Part shown: in pieces, positions 52,438-59,694 of the stretch
Layout: the number at the start of each line of letters is the position of its first letter
Position numbering within the stretch: position 1 is the first letter of the stretch
Assembly: GCF_004519305.1 (NCBI RefSeq)
Contig: NZ_SOZA01000003.1
Span: forward strand, 62,001 to 126,000
DNA: 64,000 nucleotides
Source: Pseudomonas sp. RIT623
GTDB taxonomy: Bacteria > Pseudomonadota > Gammaproteobacteria > Pseudomonadales > Pseudomonadaceae
Reading direction: 5' to 3'
Made by a program: the position numbers and the translations under genes
The notes under the pieces: model-generated
Databases searched by the model: none
Told to the model about the DNA's origin: nothing
The model's input: only the letters and a program-made list of their open reading frames with translations

Positions 52438-53250
52438 TTACTGGATAGATGCACCACGCCGCAGGAATGCAAGAAGCCGCGCGGTGAACTCGCCTTGCGA
52501 GTCGACATTGGAGATATGCGCCGCCCCCTCAATGGTGGATAGCTCCCCATGCGGCGTCTGCTCGGCCATGCCACGGCTCAGTTCAGGTGGCGACATTTTG
52601 TCGAGACTGCCCGCGATATAGAGTGTGGGCATTGCCAACTCGCCAAGTCGTGCCGAGACATCGAACCTTGTGATGCCGCGTGCTACCTGTGCCAGAGACG
52701 GTCCATCGGTAGTCGCCGCGATCCCGTGCCAGGTCTGATAGGTTCGCATGCCGTCCGCCGTGGAGCGAAACGCTTCTGAAACAGAAGCAATCCAGTTCGA
52801 CTCCAGGCGTGTCACTGGACCATGCGGCTGCTCGAAGACCTTGGCCCATCCTTCAGCCATCTCCTTGAACTCCAGCGTTGCCGATTTATCGAAGCTGTTG
52901 GCAACAACGAGCCGCTGGACTCTGGCAGGATGGCGCAGCGCCAGCTCCAACGCCACCATTCCTCCAAGCGATAGGCCCACCACATCGAGGTTGTCGATAC
53001 CAAGATGTGCGAGCAGGCACTCCACGTCGTTGGCAATATCGGCGACGCCAAACGGGCGCACCACATTAGCCGAAGCGCCATGCCCGGCGTGGTCGGGCAC
53101 GATTACCCTGTACCCGGCATCTGCCAACGCAGGAATTTGCGGCGACCAGGCGCGGCCAGAATTGCTGATGCCATGCAACAGCAGAACAGGCTTGCCTTGG
53201 CCAAATTCCATGTAGTAATTGCTGCGACCCTGTACATAGTAATAAGCCAT
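52438..53250 (-). CDS. Alpha/beta hydrolase
   Basis: This 270-aa hydrolase has LLLHGISNSGRAW, the nucleophile elbow VGLSLGGMVAL, the acid in AGSLDKMSPP and the His in GAAHISNVDS. The start MAYYYVQGRSNYYMEFG follows an AAGGAGC site. It is 20 bp after the MFS transporter gene, so they form a two-gene operon. It resembles 3-oxoadipate enol-lactonase/PcaD-like hydrolases but the substrate is not clear. Confidence 0.85.
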   Translation of the reverse strand: MAYYYVQGRSNYYMEFGQGKPVLLLHGISNSGRAWSPQIPALADAGYRVIVPDHAGHGASANVVRPFGVADIANDVECLLAHLGIDNLDVVGLSLGGMVALELALRHPARVQRLVVANSFDKSATLEFKEMAEGWAKVFEQPHGPVTRLESNWIASVSEAFRSTADGMRTYQTWHGIAATTDGPSLAQVARGITRFDVSARLGELAMPTLYIAGSLDKMSPPELSRGMAEQTPHGELSTIEGAAHISNVDSQGEFTARLLAFLRRGASIQ

Positions 53251-53270
53251 GCGATGCTCCTTCGGGCGGT

Positions 53271-54431
53271 TCAAAATGAAATGTGCGTGCCTGGGCGCAG
53301 ACGGCTGGCGATCAACCAAAGCACCAGGCATAGAACAGCCATCAGCCACCAAGCCAGCGAGAGGTCAGCCAGGTGCTGACGCAGAAAACCCGCCAAGAGC
53401 GGCAGTGCAGCAGCAAGCACATAGCCACCGCCCTGGACAAAACCGGCAATCGCTCCTGCCTCGTCCGCCGTTTCGCCATGATCCATCGCAACGATCAGGC
53501 CCAGCGGGAACAGTGCACCAATGCGTAAACCTGCCAGCAAGGCGCAGGGCCACGCGCCAAGCTGCGGTTCAATGGCGAAACCGAGCAGCCCCAGGAAAAG
53601 CGCGCCGATGGCCGCGAATATGACCAGACGACGATCGGCGCAGCGGCTGACCCAGTACGACACACCAACTCCGGCGACCACTTGCGCCAAAGTGACGATG
53701 CCGAGCATTATTCCTGCCGACTCGGCGGACCACCCCAAGCCTGTGTAAAAAGGCGGCAGCCATGCTAGAACGAGCGTGTAAGCGCCTGTGCTCAGTCCAA
53801 AGAACGCCAGCAACAACCACGCGCGCGACTTGCTCGATACGGGCAAGCGTCGCGGTTTGCCAGGAACGTTGTCCTTACCGGTGGTAGCGCCCCACCAAAC
53901 CAGGCACCCAACGAGGGCAGGAAGTGCCCAGATGCCCAATGCAGCAGGCCAGTCGTAAACTTTCGCCATCCATGGGCTGGCCGTCCCCGACAGGAAAGCG
54001 CCACCCATGATCGCGGTTGAGTAGACGCCCATCAGGCTGGCAGCCCCGACGCCGGCACGGTGTCGGATCAGGATCGGAAGCATGGCCTGCACGACAGCAA
54101 TCCCGATGCCGCCCAGGATCGCCGTGGCAAGCAGCAAGTCTGCGCTAGGTATTAACCAGCGAAGTAAACTGCTCATGAGGATCAGCGCTAAACCCAGCGC
54201 GATGCCGTTACGCTCCTTGACCCATGTTGTCAGTCTTGCAGTTGCAAGCAAGCACACGCCCATCAACGCTACAGGCAGCGTAGTGAGCAAGCTTGCGCCG
54301 GTATCGGACAGGCCGGTGTCGCGCTGAATGGCATCCAGCAGCGGACCGATAGCTGCCATGGTCGGACGCAGATTGATCCCGACGAGCACTATTGCCAGGG
54401 CACAAAGCCAACGGTTGTAAGCAGTGGGCAT
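53271..54431 (-). CDS. MFS transporter, CynX/NimT family
   Basis: This 386-aa membrane protein has twelve predicted helices and the CynX/NimT N-terminal pattern GINLRPTMAAIGPLLDAIQR. Family members move cyanate, nitroimidazoles or other small compounds. It is divergent from a MarR gene and sits in front of an alpha/beta hydrolase gene. Import of a compound the hydrolase uses, or export of a toxic one, would both fit. Confidence 0.88.
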   Translation of the reverse strand: MPTAYNRWLCALAIVLVGINLRPTMAAIGPLLDAIQRDTGLSDTGASLLTTLPVALMGVCLLATARLTTWVKERNGIALGLALILMSSLLRWLIPSADLLLATAILGGIGIAVVQAMLPILIRHRAGVGAASLMGVYSTAIMGGAFLSGTASPWMAKVYDWPAALGIWALPALVGCLVWWGATTGKDNVPGKPRRLPVSSKSRAWLLLAFFGLSTGAYTLVLAWLPPFYTGLGWSAESAGIMLGIVTLAQVVAGVGVSYWVSRCADRRLVIFAAIGALFLGLLGFAIEPQLGAWPCALLAGLRIGALFPLGLIVAMDHGETADEAGAIAGFVQGGGYVLAAALPLLAGFLRQHLADLSLAWWLMAVLCLVLWLIASRLRPGTHISF

Positions 54432-54474
54432 GATCAGGCTCCTGAACCAGTGTTTTCCGCGTGTCCGCGCTCTG

Positions 54475-54515
54475 TTATCTTAATGTAGAGATAAATTATC
54501 TCTACGTAAAGATAA
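54475..54515. promoter_or_regulatory. Nested palindromic operator for the MarR regulator
   Basis: An inner perfect palindrome, GTAGAGATA / TATCTCTAC with a 3-bp centre (54485-54505), is enclosed by an outer pair TTATCTT / AAGATAA (54475-54481 and 54509-54515) with the same centre at 54495. It lies between the divergent MFS and marR genes and is 15 bp before the marR start. Confidence 0.75.
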
Positions 54516-54530
54516 ATAGCGGGCGAGACA

Positions 54531-55019
54531 ATGGACAGAGCACTGAAAGCAGCCAGCCAATGGGCGCGCGAACGGCCAGACCTCGACACCAAACCGATGA
54601 CCTTGTTGGGTCGCCTGGCAGAAGCCGCACTTGTGGTCGCACGTGACCGGCTAAACCCCTTGTTTGCGGAGTTTGGATTGCAGCCAGGGGAGTTCGATGT
54701 CTTGGCCACATTGCGCCGCAGTGGCGCACCGTACGCCCTGACGCCGACCGACCTCTATGAAGCCGCCATGATCTCGTCTGGAAGCATGACCAATCGGATC
54801 GATCGGCTGGAGAAGGCTGGCTGGGTTGCACGCCGGCCGAACCCGGCAGACAAAAGAGGAACGCTCGTTGCACTCACACCCGACGGCCTCGCGCTGATTG
54901 AAAAAGCCGTTGAGGTCCATGTCGCCAACCAGCACACGATCGTTGCTGGGCTGGATGCGCAAGAACAGGAGCAGCTTTGCGCGCTGTTGGAAAAACTGCT
55001 GGCGTCGCAGCGCAGCTGA
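54531..55019 (+). CDS. MarR-family regulator
   Basis: This 162-aa protein has a MarR winged helix (TPTDLYEAAMISSGSMTNRI, wing ARRPNPADKRGTLVALTPDG). The wing sequence DxRG-type core is well kept. It is divergent from the MFS-hydrolase operon and surely binds the nested palindrome between them. A phenolic or aromatic ligand is likely for the family but not proven. Confidence 0.92.
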   Translation: MDRALKAASQWARERPDLDTKPMTLLGRLAEAALVVARDRLNPLFAEFGLQPGEFDVLATLRRSGAPYALTPTDLYEAAMISSGSMTNRIDRLEKAGWVARRPNPADKRGTLVALTPDGLALIEKAVEVHVANQHTIVAGLDAQEQEQLCALLEKLLASQRS

Positions 55020-55165
55020 CTTGTGTCGAATATCGCCGCACTCACGCCCCCTGTGGTTACAGCCCTGCCCTGCTTCCGACTACCCCGCCATGGAGGTACA
55101 CTCAGGGCCGGTGCGCACCACCTCGACCAGGGGCCACATTATGATGTTCTAAGGAGCGGGATTTC

Positions 55166-55981
55166 ATGGCGGCATTGGATGATGTGTTTCATGGTCTTCA
55201 CCAGGACGGCTTGCTGACCCTGGCCAACGTGGCTGACGCGGGCGGCGCGCGTCTCGTCGAGCGCCTGGGCAGCAAGGCCGTCGCCACCAGCAGCGCGGCG
55301 ATGGCCTGGTCCCACGGCTATCAGGATGGCAACCAGCTGCCGCTGGCGTTGTTGCGGTCCACCATCGGCTCCATGACGCGGGTGCTTGGCGTCCCCCTGA
55401 CGGTGGATATCGAAGGGGGTTATTCGGAGGACCCTCAGCAGGTCGCGCAAGTGATCGACGCTGTCATCACCGAGGGCGCGGTCGGCATCAATATCGAAGA
55501 CGGCGCGGGCTCTCCCGAGCTGCTCATGCGCAAGCTCGACGCCGCCAGGAACGTTGCCAGTCGGCACGGGGTCAAGCTGTTCGTCAACGTGCGCTGCGAC
55601 GTCTACCTGAAAAACCTGGTGCCTGCCGAGCAACGCCTGGAAGAACTCCTCAAGCGCGCCGCGCTGTATACCAATGCCGGCGCAGACGGATTGTTCGCCG
55701 CTGGCGTGGTCGAGGCTGGTGAAATCGCCACGCTGTGCCGAACATCGCGTTTGCCAGTCAATCTGCTCTGGCGCGAAGGCCTGGCTGCGCCGGGCGAGCT
55801 GCAACGCCTCGGTGTCAGGCGCCTGAGTGCCGGCTCGAGCATCGCCGAGTTCTTGTACGGCGCCATGGCTGGCTTGGCCCGCAGCTTCCTGGAGCGTGGG
55901 CAACTCGACAGCCATGCCTTGAAGGCCCACACCTATGGCGAGTTGAACTCATTGATGGCTGCCACGCCCCGCTGCCCATGA
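55166..55981 (+). CDS. Isocitrate lyase/PEP mutase superfamily protein
   Basis: This 271-aa TIM-barrel protein has LTLANVADAGGARLVERLG, the metal-binding sequence PLTVDIEGGYSEDPQQV and GINIEDGAG. It lacks the isocitrate lyase KKCGH loop, so it is a phosphonomutase-like or carboxy-PEP-like member, often of unknown substrate. It starts 146 bp after marR and ends 149 bp before the DapF-like gene. Confidence 0.82.
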   Translation: MAALDDVFHGLHQDGLLTLANVADAGGARLVERLGSKAVATSSAAMAWSHGYQDGNQLPLALLRSTIGSMTRVLGVPLTVDIEGGYSEDPQQVAQVIDAVITEGAVGINIEDGAGSPELLMRKLDAARNVASRHGVKLFVNVRCDVYLKNLVPAEQRLEELLKRAALYTNAGADGLFAAGVVEAGEIATLCRTSRLPVNLLWREGLAAPGELQRLGVRRLSAGSSIAEFLYGAMAGLARSFLERGQLDSHALKAHTYGELNSLMAATPRCP

Positions 55982-56130
55982 CCGCGCAGCGCTGGCCGAA
56001 ACAAGTTCGAACATCCGCCTCAGACGTCAACGGCCACTCGCCGCATGACTGATGAAGCCTGTTGCGGCTGGCGTAGCGGTGTAGCAAGACTGACCCTGAC
56101 CGCCCCAGGCGCCTCTTGGAGCTATAACCC

Positions 56131-56937
56131 ATGCAGTTCATGAAATACCACGCGGCCGGCAACGACTATCTGGTCTACCACGACCACACACCGTTCGCCT
56201 GTTCGGCCCAGGCAATCTCGCTGATCTGCGACCGACACAAAGGGCTGGGCAGCGACGGCATCCTGGTGCCGCTAATCGCGGTCGACGCGCCGCTCGCGGT
56301 GCGCATCTTCAATATCGATGGCTCCGAGGCAGAGAAGAGTGGCAACGGCCTGCGTATTCTCTGTCGCTATCTTTGGGATCAGGGCATCGTGACGCACGCG
56401 CCGTTCGACCTGACAACCCAAGGCGGGCGGGTTCATTGCCAGGTACTCGACAACGGTCGGCGCATTTCCATCGCCATGGGCATGGCGAGCTTCCCCGAGA
56501 TCGAACGACACGCCGTGGACCTCGATGGCATGCAACTGCACCTGCACCCAGTGTCGATGGGCAACCCTCACTGCGTGGTGTTCGTCGATCAGCCCACCGA
56601 GGCACTCGCCCGCAGGCTCGGGCCGATCATCGAACATTTATCGCGGTTCCCGAACAGGACCAATGTTCAATTCGTGAGCGTCATCGACCGCGCAAACCTG
56701 AGGGTGCAGATCTGGGAGCGAGGCGTTGGCTACACGCTGTCTTCGGGTACCAGCAGTTGTGCCGCCGCGGCAGTTTCGCGCCGGCTTGGGTTCGTTGACC
56801 GGCAGATAACCGTGCACATGCCGGGTGGTCAAATCGCTATCGAGCTTGATGACCACTACAACGTCCTTATGCAGGGGCCGGTGTGCAAGATAGGTCAATA
56901 TTGCTTGGATCAAGAATGCCTGACGCAGGTCTCTTGA
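56131..56937 (+). CDS. DapF-like protein without catalytic cysteines
   Basis: This 268-aa protein has the diaminopimelate epimerase fold: HAAGNDYLVYHD at the start, DGSEAEKSGNGLR near 63-75, SMGNPHCVVFVD near 142, and ERGVGYTLSSGTSSCAAA near 197. In true DapF the two proton-shuttling cysteines lie in CGNG and ACGxG. Here they are Ser70 and Ser205, and the usual glutamate before the second site is Tyr201. It is therefore unlikely to be an ordinary two-base epimerase. It may be an isomerase or a binding protein. Confidence 0.8.
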   Translation: MQFMKYHAAGNDYLVYHDHTPFACSAQAISLICDRHKGLGSDGILVPLIAVDAPLAVRIFNIDGSEAEKSGNGLRILCRYLWDQGIVTHAPFDLTTQGGRVHCQVLDNGRRISIAMGMASFPEIERHAVDLDGMQLHLHPVSMGNPHCVVFVDQPTEALARRLGPIIEHLSRFPNRTNVQFVSVIDRANLRVQIWERGVGYTLSSGTSSCAAAAVSRRLGFVDRQITVHMPGGQIAIELDDHYNVLMQGPVCKIGQYCLDQECLTQVS

Positions 56938-57051
56938 GCCTTCCCCACAGACGGAACAGGTGCTGCTTCCCAAGCGTGGTTTACTCTCCATACCGCCCTG
57001 GTGGCTTGATCAGGGCAGCATAGGCTCGAGCGGACCGCAACGAGCACCGCT

Positions 57052-57159
57052 TCAAGTCAGCATGCGGTGCCAGGCCAAAGTGGCCAGCGCAATACCGCAG
57101 ACCCAGAGCGCAACCATAGCCCAAGACTGGACCTCCCTCTTCAGCTCTTTCCTTCGCAT
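57052..57159 (-). CDS. 35-aa small membrane protein
   Basis: A 36-codon frame starts MRRKELKREVQSWAMVALWV, with a basic N-terminus and one transmembrane helix (about 14-31), and ends HRMLT. The ATG is preceded by an AGGGAGAG ribosome site, which is better than expected by chance. It lies at the end of the prophage remnant. Small hydrophobic proteins like this are common next to phage lysis genes. The function is not known. No other gene is supported between 56938 and 57255. Confidence 0.5.
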   Translation of the reverse strand: MRRKELKREVQSWAMVALWVCGIALATLAWHRMLT

Positions 57160-57255
57160 AATCTCTCCCTTGCCGGCATATCGCCGGGTGCATAACGATC
57201 TTGTTGTGACCCAACGCTATAAAGCGGGGTTCATTCTTCTTGTGCCTCAGTTGCC

Positions 57256-57507
57256 CTACTCGGCCAAGCGGTCGTAGGACGCCTCGCATGCCAGGCCGGC
57301 TTCGTCGCGCAGCCGCTGGCCAGCAGCATCAGCCCCAGCAGCATCGTTATCGGCAAACGCCTGCTGTTCATTAACGTGCGCCCTCACCTCTTCATGTGCC
57401 GCGGCGCGACGTTGTTCTTCTGCTCGAGCGCTGCTGTCGATACTCGCCTGGGTCAACCGTCCAGAGGCTGGCCAGGCTAGGACCAAGACGATCAAGGTTA
57501 CCGCCAA
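57256..57507 (-). CDS. Phage spanin-like / DUF2514-like protein, uncertain frame
   Basis: This 83-aa frame has a hydrophobic N-terminal segment (VTLIVLVLAW) followed by an alanine-, glutamate- and glutamine-rich coiled coil (SSARAEEQRRAAAHEEVRAH). This is the layout of Rz-type inner-membrane spanins and DUF2514 proteins of Pseudomonas phages. Its start would be TTG and has no clear ribosome site. An overlapping frame with a good site starts at 57556. A frameshift joining the two is possible. Confidence 0.4.
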   Translation of the reverse strand: MAVTLIVLVLAWPASGRLTQASIDSSARAEEQRRAAAHEEVRAHVNEQQAFADNDAAGADAAGQRLRDEAGLACEASYDRLAE

Positions 57508-57556
57508 CGACGGCGTCGATGACGTATTGCTTGAGGCGCTTCGACTCTTCGTTCAT
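57392..57556 (-). CDS. Short phage ORF overlapping the spanin-like frame
   Basis: A 54-aa frame starts MNEESKRLKQYVIDAVVGGN with a good TCTGGAG site before the ATG. After about 30 residues it becomes arginine- and serine-rich, as expected if it were out of frame. The spanin-like coiled coil runs in another frame of the same bases. Either the gene is frameshifted or the two frames are separate overlapping genes. Confidence 0.35.
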   Translation of the reverse strand: MNEESKRLKQYVIDAVVGGNLDRLGPSLASLWTVDPGEYRQQRSSRRTTSRRGT

Positions 57557-57573
57557 CTGTGTGCTCCAGAAAC

Positions 57574-57600
57574 AAAAAAGCCCCGGCAAATGCCGAGGCG
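57574..57600 (-). terminator. Rho-independent terminator in the prophage remnant
   Basis: On the minus strand a GC-rich stem (GCCTCGGC / GCCGGGGC) with a short loop is followed by six Ts. It lies about 65 bp past the stop of the gene at 57667. Confidence 0.8.
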
Positions 57601-57666
57601 ATGGATTAACTAGAGACTTATGTCTACTGTGGGGCCTCTATCGAAGCCCTTACACGCACTCTCAGA

Positions 57667-58011
57667 TCAAACCAAGACATCCCACGTCAGCGCAACCGCT
57701 GCGCCTGGAACACTTGCGGCGAGCCACAGCCCCTGACCTGCGGGAAGAAACAATGGGTAAGGAAGAGCAAGCTCCGAGCCAGTGCCGACAGCCGAACTCG
57801 CATTTGCTGAGAAAATGATTGGCTTGGATTGGTCGGCAATGCTCGAAGGAGCAGAAGTACCAGTGAACACTCCCACCCCGCCGTTGGATGTACTGATGAG
57901 GCAAGTGCTAACAATCACACCGGAGGTATTTGCCGCAGGAGCTACAACCTGAACCACATTGCTACCTGGGTTTACTGTCAGGTAATTCTTGCCAACTTTT
58001 ACTGCGTTCAT
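57667..58011 (-). CDS. Phage protein, copy A of a duplicated gene
   Basis: This 114-aa protein starts MNAVKVGKNYLTVNPGSNVV and is rich in Gly, Ser and Val, with the C-terminal pattern PYPLFLPAGQGLWLAAS followed by ALTWDVLV. It is a clear paralogue of the gene at 58665, which has PYPIRIPAGQALWAYSS and ALTWDLLA. The beta-rich, secreted-protein-like composition suggests a phage structural or tail-tip protein. The function is unknown. Confidence 0.65.
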   Translation of the reverse strand: MNAVKVGKNYLTVNPGSNVVQVVAPAANTSGVIVSTCLISTSNGGVGVFTGTSAPSSIADQSKPIIFSANASSAVGTGSELALPYPLFLPAGQGLWLAASVPGAAVALTWDVLV

Positions 58012-58030
58012 ACTAACCACCTATTGAGTC

Positions 58031-58274
58031 GAATGTTGTATCGCGGAGAATTCCGCTTTCATGTCGCTCACAGGCGATGGCTCGAAGCTCAGGGCTTTCG
58101 TTCAGTCCTATAGATCAGTGCCACGAGTGTGCATGTGCCGCTATTGGACCTAGGAGTGAAATTACTATGGCAGCATAGCACTGTATATGCAACCAGTTGA
58201 CTGCGAGTTTTTTCGATCCTGAATGGTGAATACGCAGCCAAGAAAGACCTTGGCGCTGATGTCGCGGTGCAGCC
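58031..58274. repeat. Direct repeat of the phage module, copy 1
   Basis: About 240 bp that match 59017-59252 with scattered differences. The strongest block is around GCTCGAAGCTCAGGGCTTTC. With the paralogous genes on its left, it shows that a unit of about 1 kb was duplicated in tandem. Confidence 0.85.
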
Positions 58275-58624
58275 AGGGCCATGGCGATCACGGCAAATCC
58301 GATCCAGCCTAGAGCGGTAACGCCTTCTGACGAATTGATGTTCGGGTGTTCGCCATCAGAGGATTTGAGTGGGATGTCATGCACGACGGCTACGCCTGCC
58401 TTGGTGTCCGCGTAGATCACGCCAGTGGTGATGACTCCGCTGATGATCCCGTCTCGCCCCTTACCGCTCAGTACGTACCAGGTCGCCCAGATGACGATCA
58501 TCCCGGACGATACGGCGTTGATTGCACGGTGAAGGGCTGCGATGAGAGAGTCGCCAAAGGTACCCAGAAGAAAGCCGACACCAGCAACACTCCCAACTCG
58601 GAGCAATCGGTGAGGCGGAGCCAC
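58115..58624 (-). CDS. Phage holin-like membrane protein, C-terminus frameshifted
   Basis: This 169-aa frame has several hydrophobic segments, including SVAGVGFLLGTFGDSLIAAL, VSSGMIVIWATWYVLSG and ALGWIGFAVIAMALA, and could be a holin or small phage membrane protein. The GTG at 58624 is a tentative start just after a terminator hairpin. After ALA the frame differs from the paralogous copy, which continues ALHRDISAKVFLG: a one-base slip has altered the C-terminus here. Confidence 0.5.
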   Translation of the reverse strand: MAPPHRLLRVGSVAGVGFLLGTFGDSLIAALHRAINAVSSGMIVIWATWYVLSGKGRDGIISGVITTGVIYADTKAGVAVVHDIPLKSSDGEHPNINSSEGVTALGWIGFAVIAMALAAPRHQRQGLSWLRIHHSGSKKLAVNWLHIQCYAAIVISLLGPIAAHAHSWH

Positions 58625-58631
58625 AATGAAA

Positions 58632-58653
58632 GATCCCGCCACTAGGCGGGATC
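58632..58653 (-). terminator. Rho-independent-type terminator
   Basis: A perfect 9-bp stem GATCCCGCC / GGCGGGATC with a 4-nt loop is followed by TTTC on the minus strand. It lies 12 bp after the stop of the gene at 58665. Confidence 0.75.
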
Positions 58654-58664
58654 AGAAGGAAGCA

Positions 58665-58997
58665 TTAGGCCAGTAAATCCCAAGTCAGTGCGATTGCACC
58701 ATTCGGTGTAGACGAGTATGCCCACAATGCTTGTCCCGCGGGAATGCGGATCGGGTACGGCATAACAATCTCCGAGTCGCTACCAGCGATGGTGGAACCA
58801 TTGCCGGAGAAGATGATTGCCGAGTTGGAAATGGTTGAACCGGTCGGGCCAACATACAAATCAACGGTACCTGTCGAGGTCTTGATCAGGCCGGTCTGGA
58901 TGATCAGACCACCAGTGTTTTGTGCCGCGGAAACGATCTCCAGAACCCCTTTAGGAAAAGCGGTAATGAAGTGTTTACCCATAGTTACTGTGTTCAT
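58665..58997 (-). CDS. Phage protein, copy B of a duplicated gene
   Basis: This 110-aa protein starts MNTVTMGKHFITAFPKGVLE with a GGTGAAAAA site upstream and ends ALTWDLLA. It is the paralogue of the gene at 57667. Both are followed by a terminator and preceded by the same direct repeat. It looks like a small phage structural protein, function unknown. Confidence 0.65.
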   Translation of the reverse strand: MNTVTMGKHFITAFPKGVLEIVSAAQNTGGLIIQTGLIKTSTGTVDLYVGPTGSTISNSAIIFSGNGSTIAGSDSEIVMPYPIRIPAGQALWAYSSTPNGAIALTWDLLA

Positions 58998-59016
58998 TTT
59001 TTCACCTTTGAATTGA

Positions 59017-59252
59017 ATGATTGATCGCGGGAAATTCCGCATTCATGTCGCTCAAAGGCGATGGCTCGAAGCTCAGGGCTTTCGTTCGGTCCTATTGATC
59101 AGCACCACCAGTGTGCATGTGCTGCATTTGGACCCGGGAGTGAAATCACTATGGCAGCATAGTACTGTATATGCAACCAGTTCCCTGCGAGTTTTTCGAT
59201 CCTGAATGATGAATAGCAACCAAGAAAGACCTTGGCGCTGATGTCGCGATGC
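59017..59252. repeat. Direct repeat of the phage module, copy 2
   Basis: Second copy of the region at 58031-58274. On the minus strand it carries the end of a membrane protein frame reading ALASYALHRDISAKVFLG. One base is missing compared with copy 1 near TGCTATTC, so the frames of the two copies part again there. Confidence 0.85.
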
Positions 59253-59315
59253 AGGGCGTAGCTTGCCAGGGCCATGATGAATGCCAGGAGGCTCCATGCG
59301 CTTTCCTGCAGGCAA

Positions 59316-59342
59316 CAAAAAGCCCGACGCTGTGGTCGGGCT
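59316..59342 (-). terminator. Terminator of a lost phage gene
   Basis: An 8-bp stem AGCCCGAC / GTCGGGCT with a 6-nt loop is followed by TTTTTG on the minus strand. No gene lies upstream of it on that strand now, so the gene it served has been deleted. Confidence 0.7.
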
Positions 59343-59368
59343 CTGGGATCCGTCGGCTACGTGCTTAC

Positions 59369-59674
59369 GTGTTCCCTCCGTCGAAGGGGAGCGAATACGT
59401 GAAACAGACGTCGGACCTGCACAAGCAATGGGTGCCGGTGCTGAATGAGCTGGGTATCAGGAGGAGGCCCCCATACAACTGTCGTCACACCTATGCGACA
59501 ATATGCTTAATGTCTGGCCTCAACCCCGCATTTATCGCCCAACAGCTGGGTCACAGCGTGCAAATGCTGCTGTCGACGTATGCGCGTTGGCTCAACTCAA
59601 GCTCCGACTGGAGCGAGCTGGAAAAGCTCAAGATTGGTATCAAATCGGTATCAGCCGAGAATCCAGCCGCGTAA
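59369..59674 (+). pseudogene. C-terminal fragment of a phage tyrosine integrase
   Basis: About 101 residues remain, from VFPPSKGSEYVKQTSDLHKQ to the stop. The catalytic box is present: the R and H region in YNCRHTYATICLMSG, the second His in QQLGHS and the nucleophile Tyr in STYARWL. The first catalytic Arg and the DNA-binding N-terminal part (about 250 residues) are gone, and the join lies next to a minus-strand terminator. The fragment ends 20 bp before the ABC-F gene start. Confidence 0.8.
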
Positions 59675-59694
59675 GTTACTGATAGGTAAGCGCT

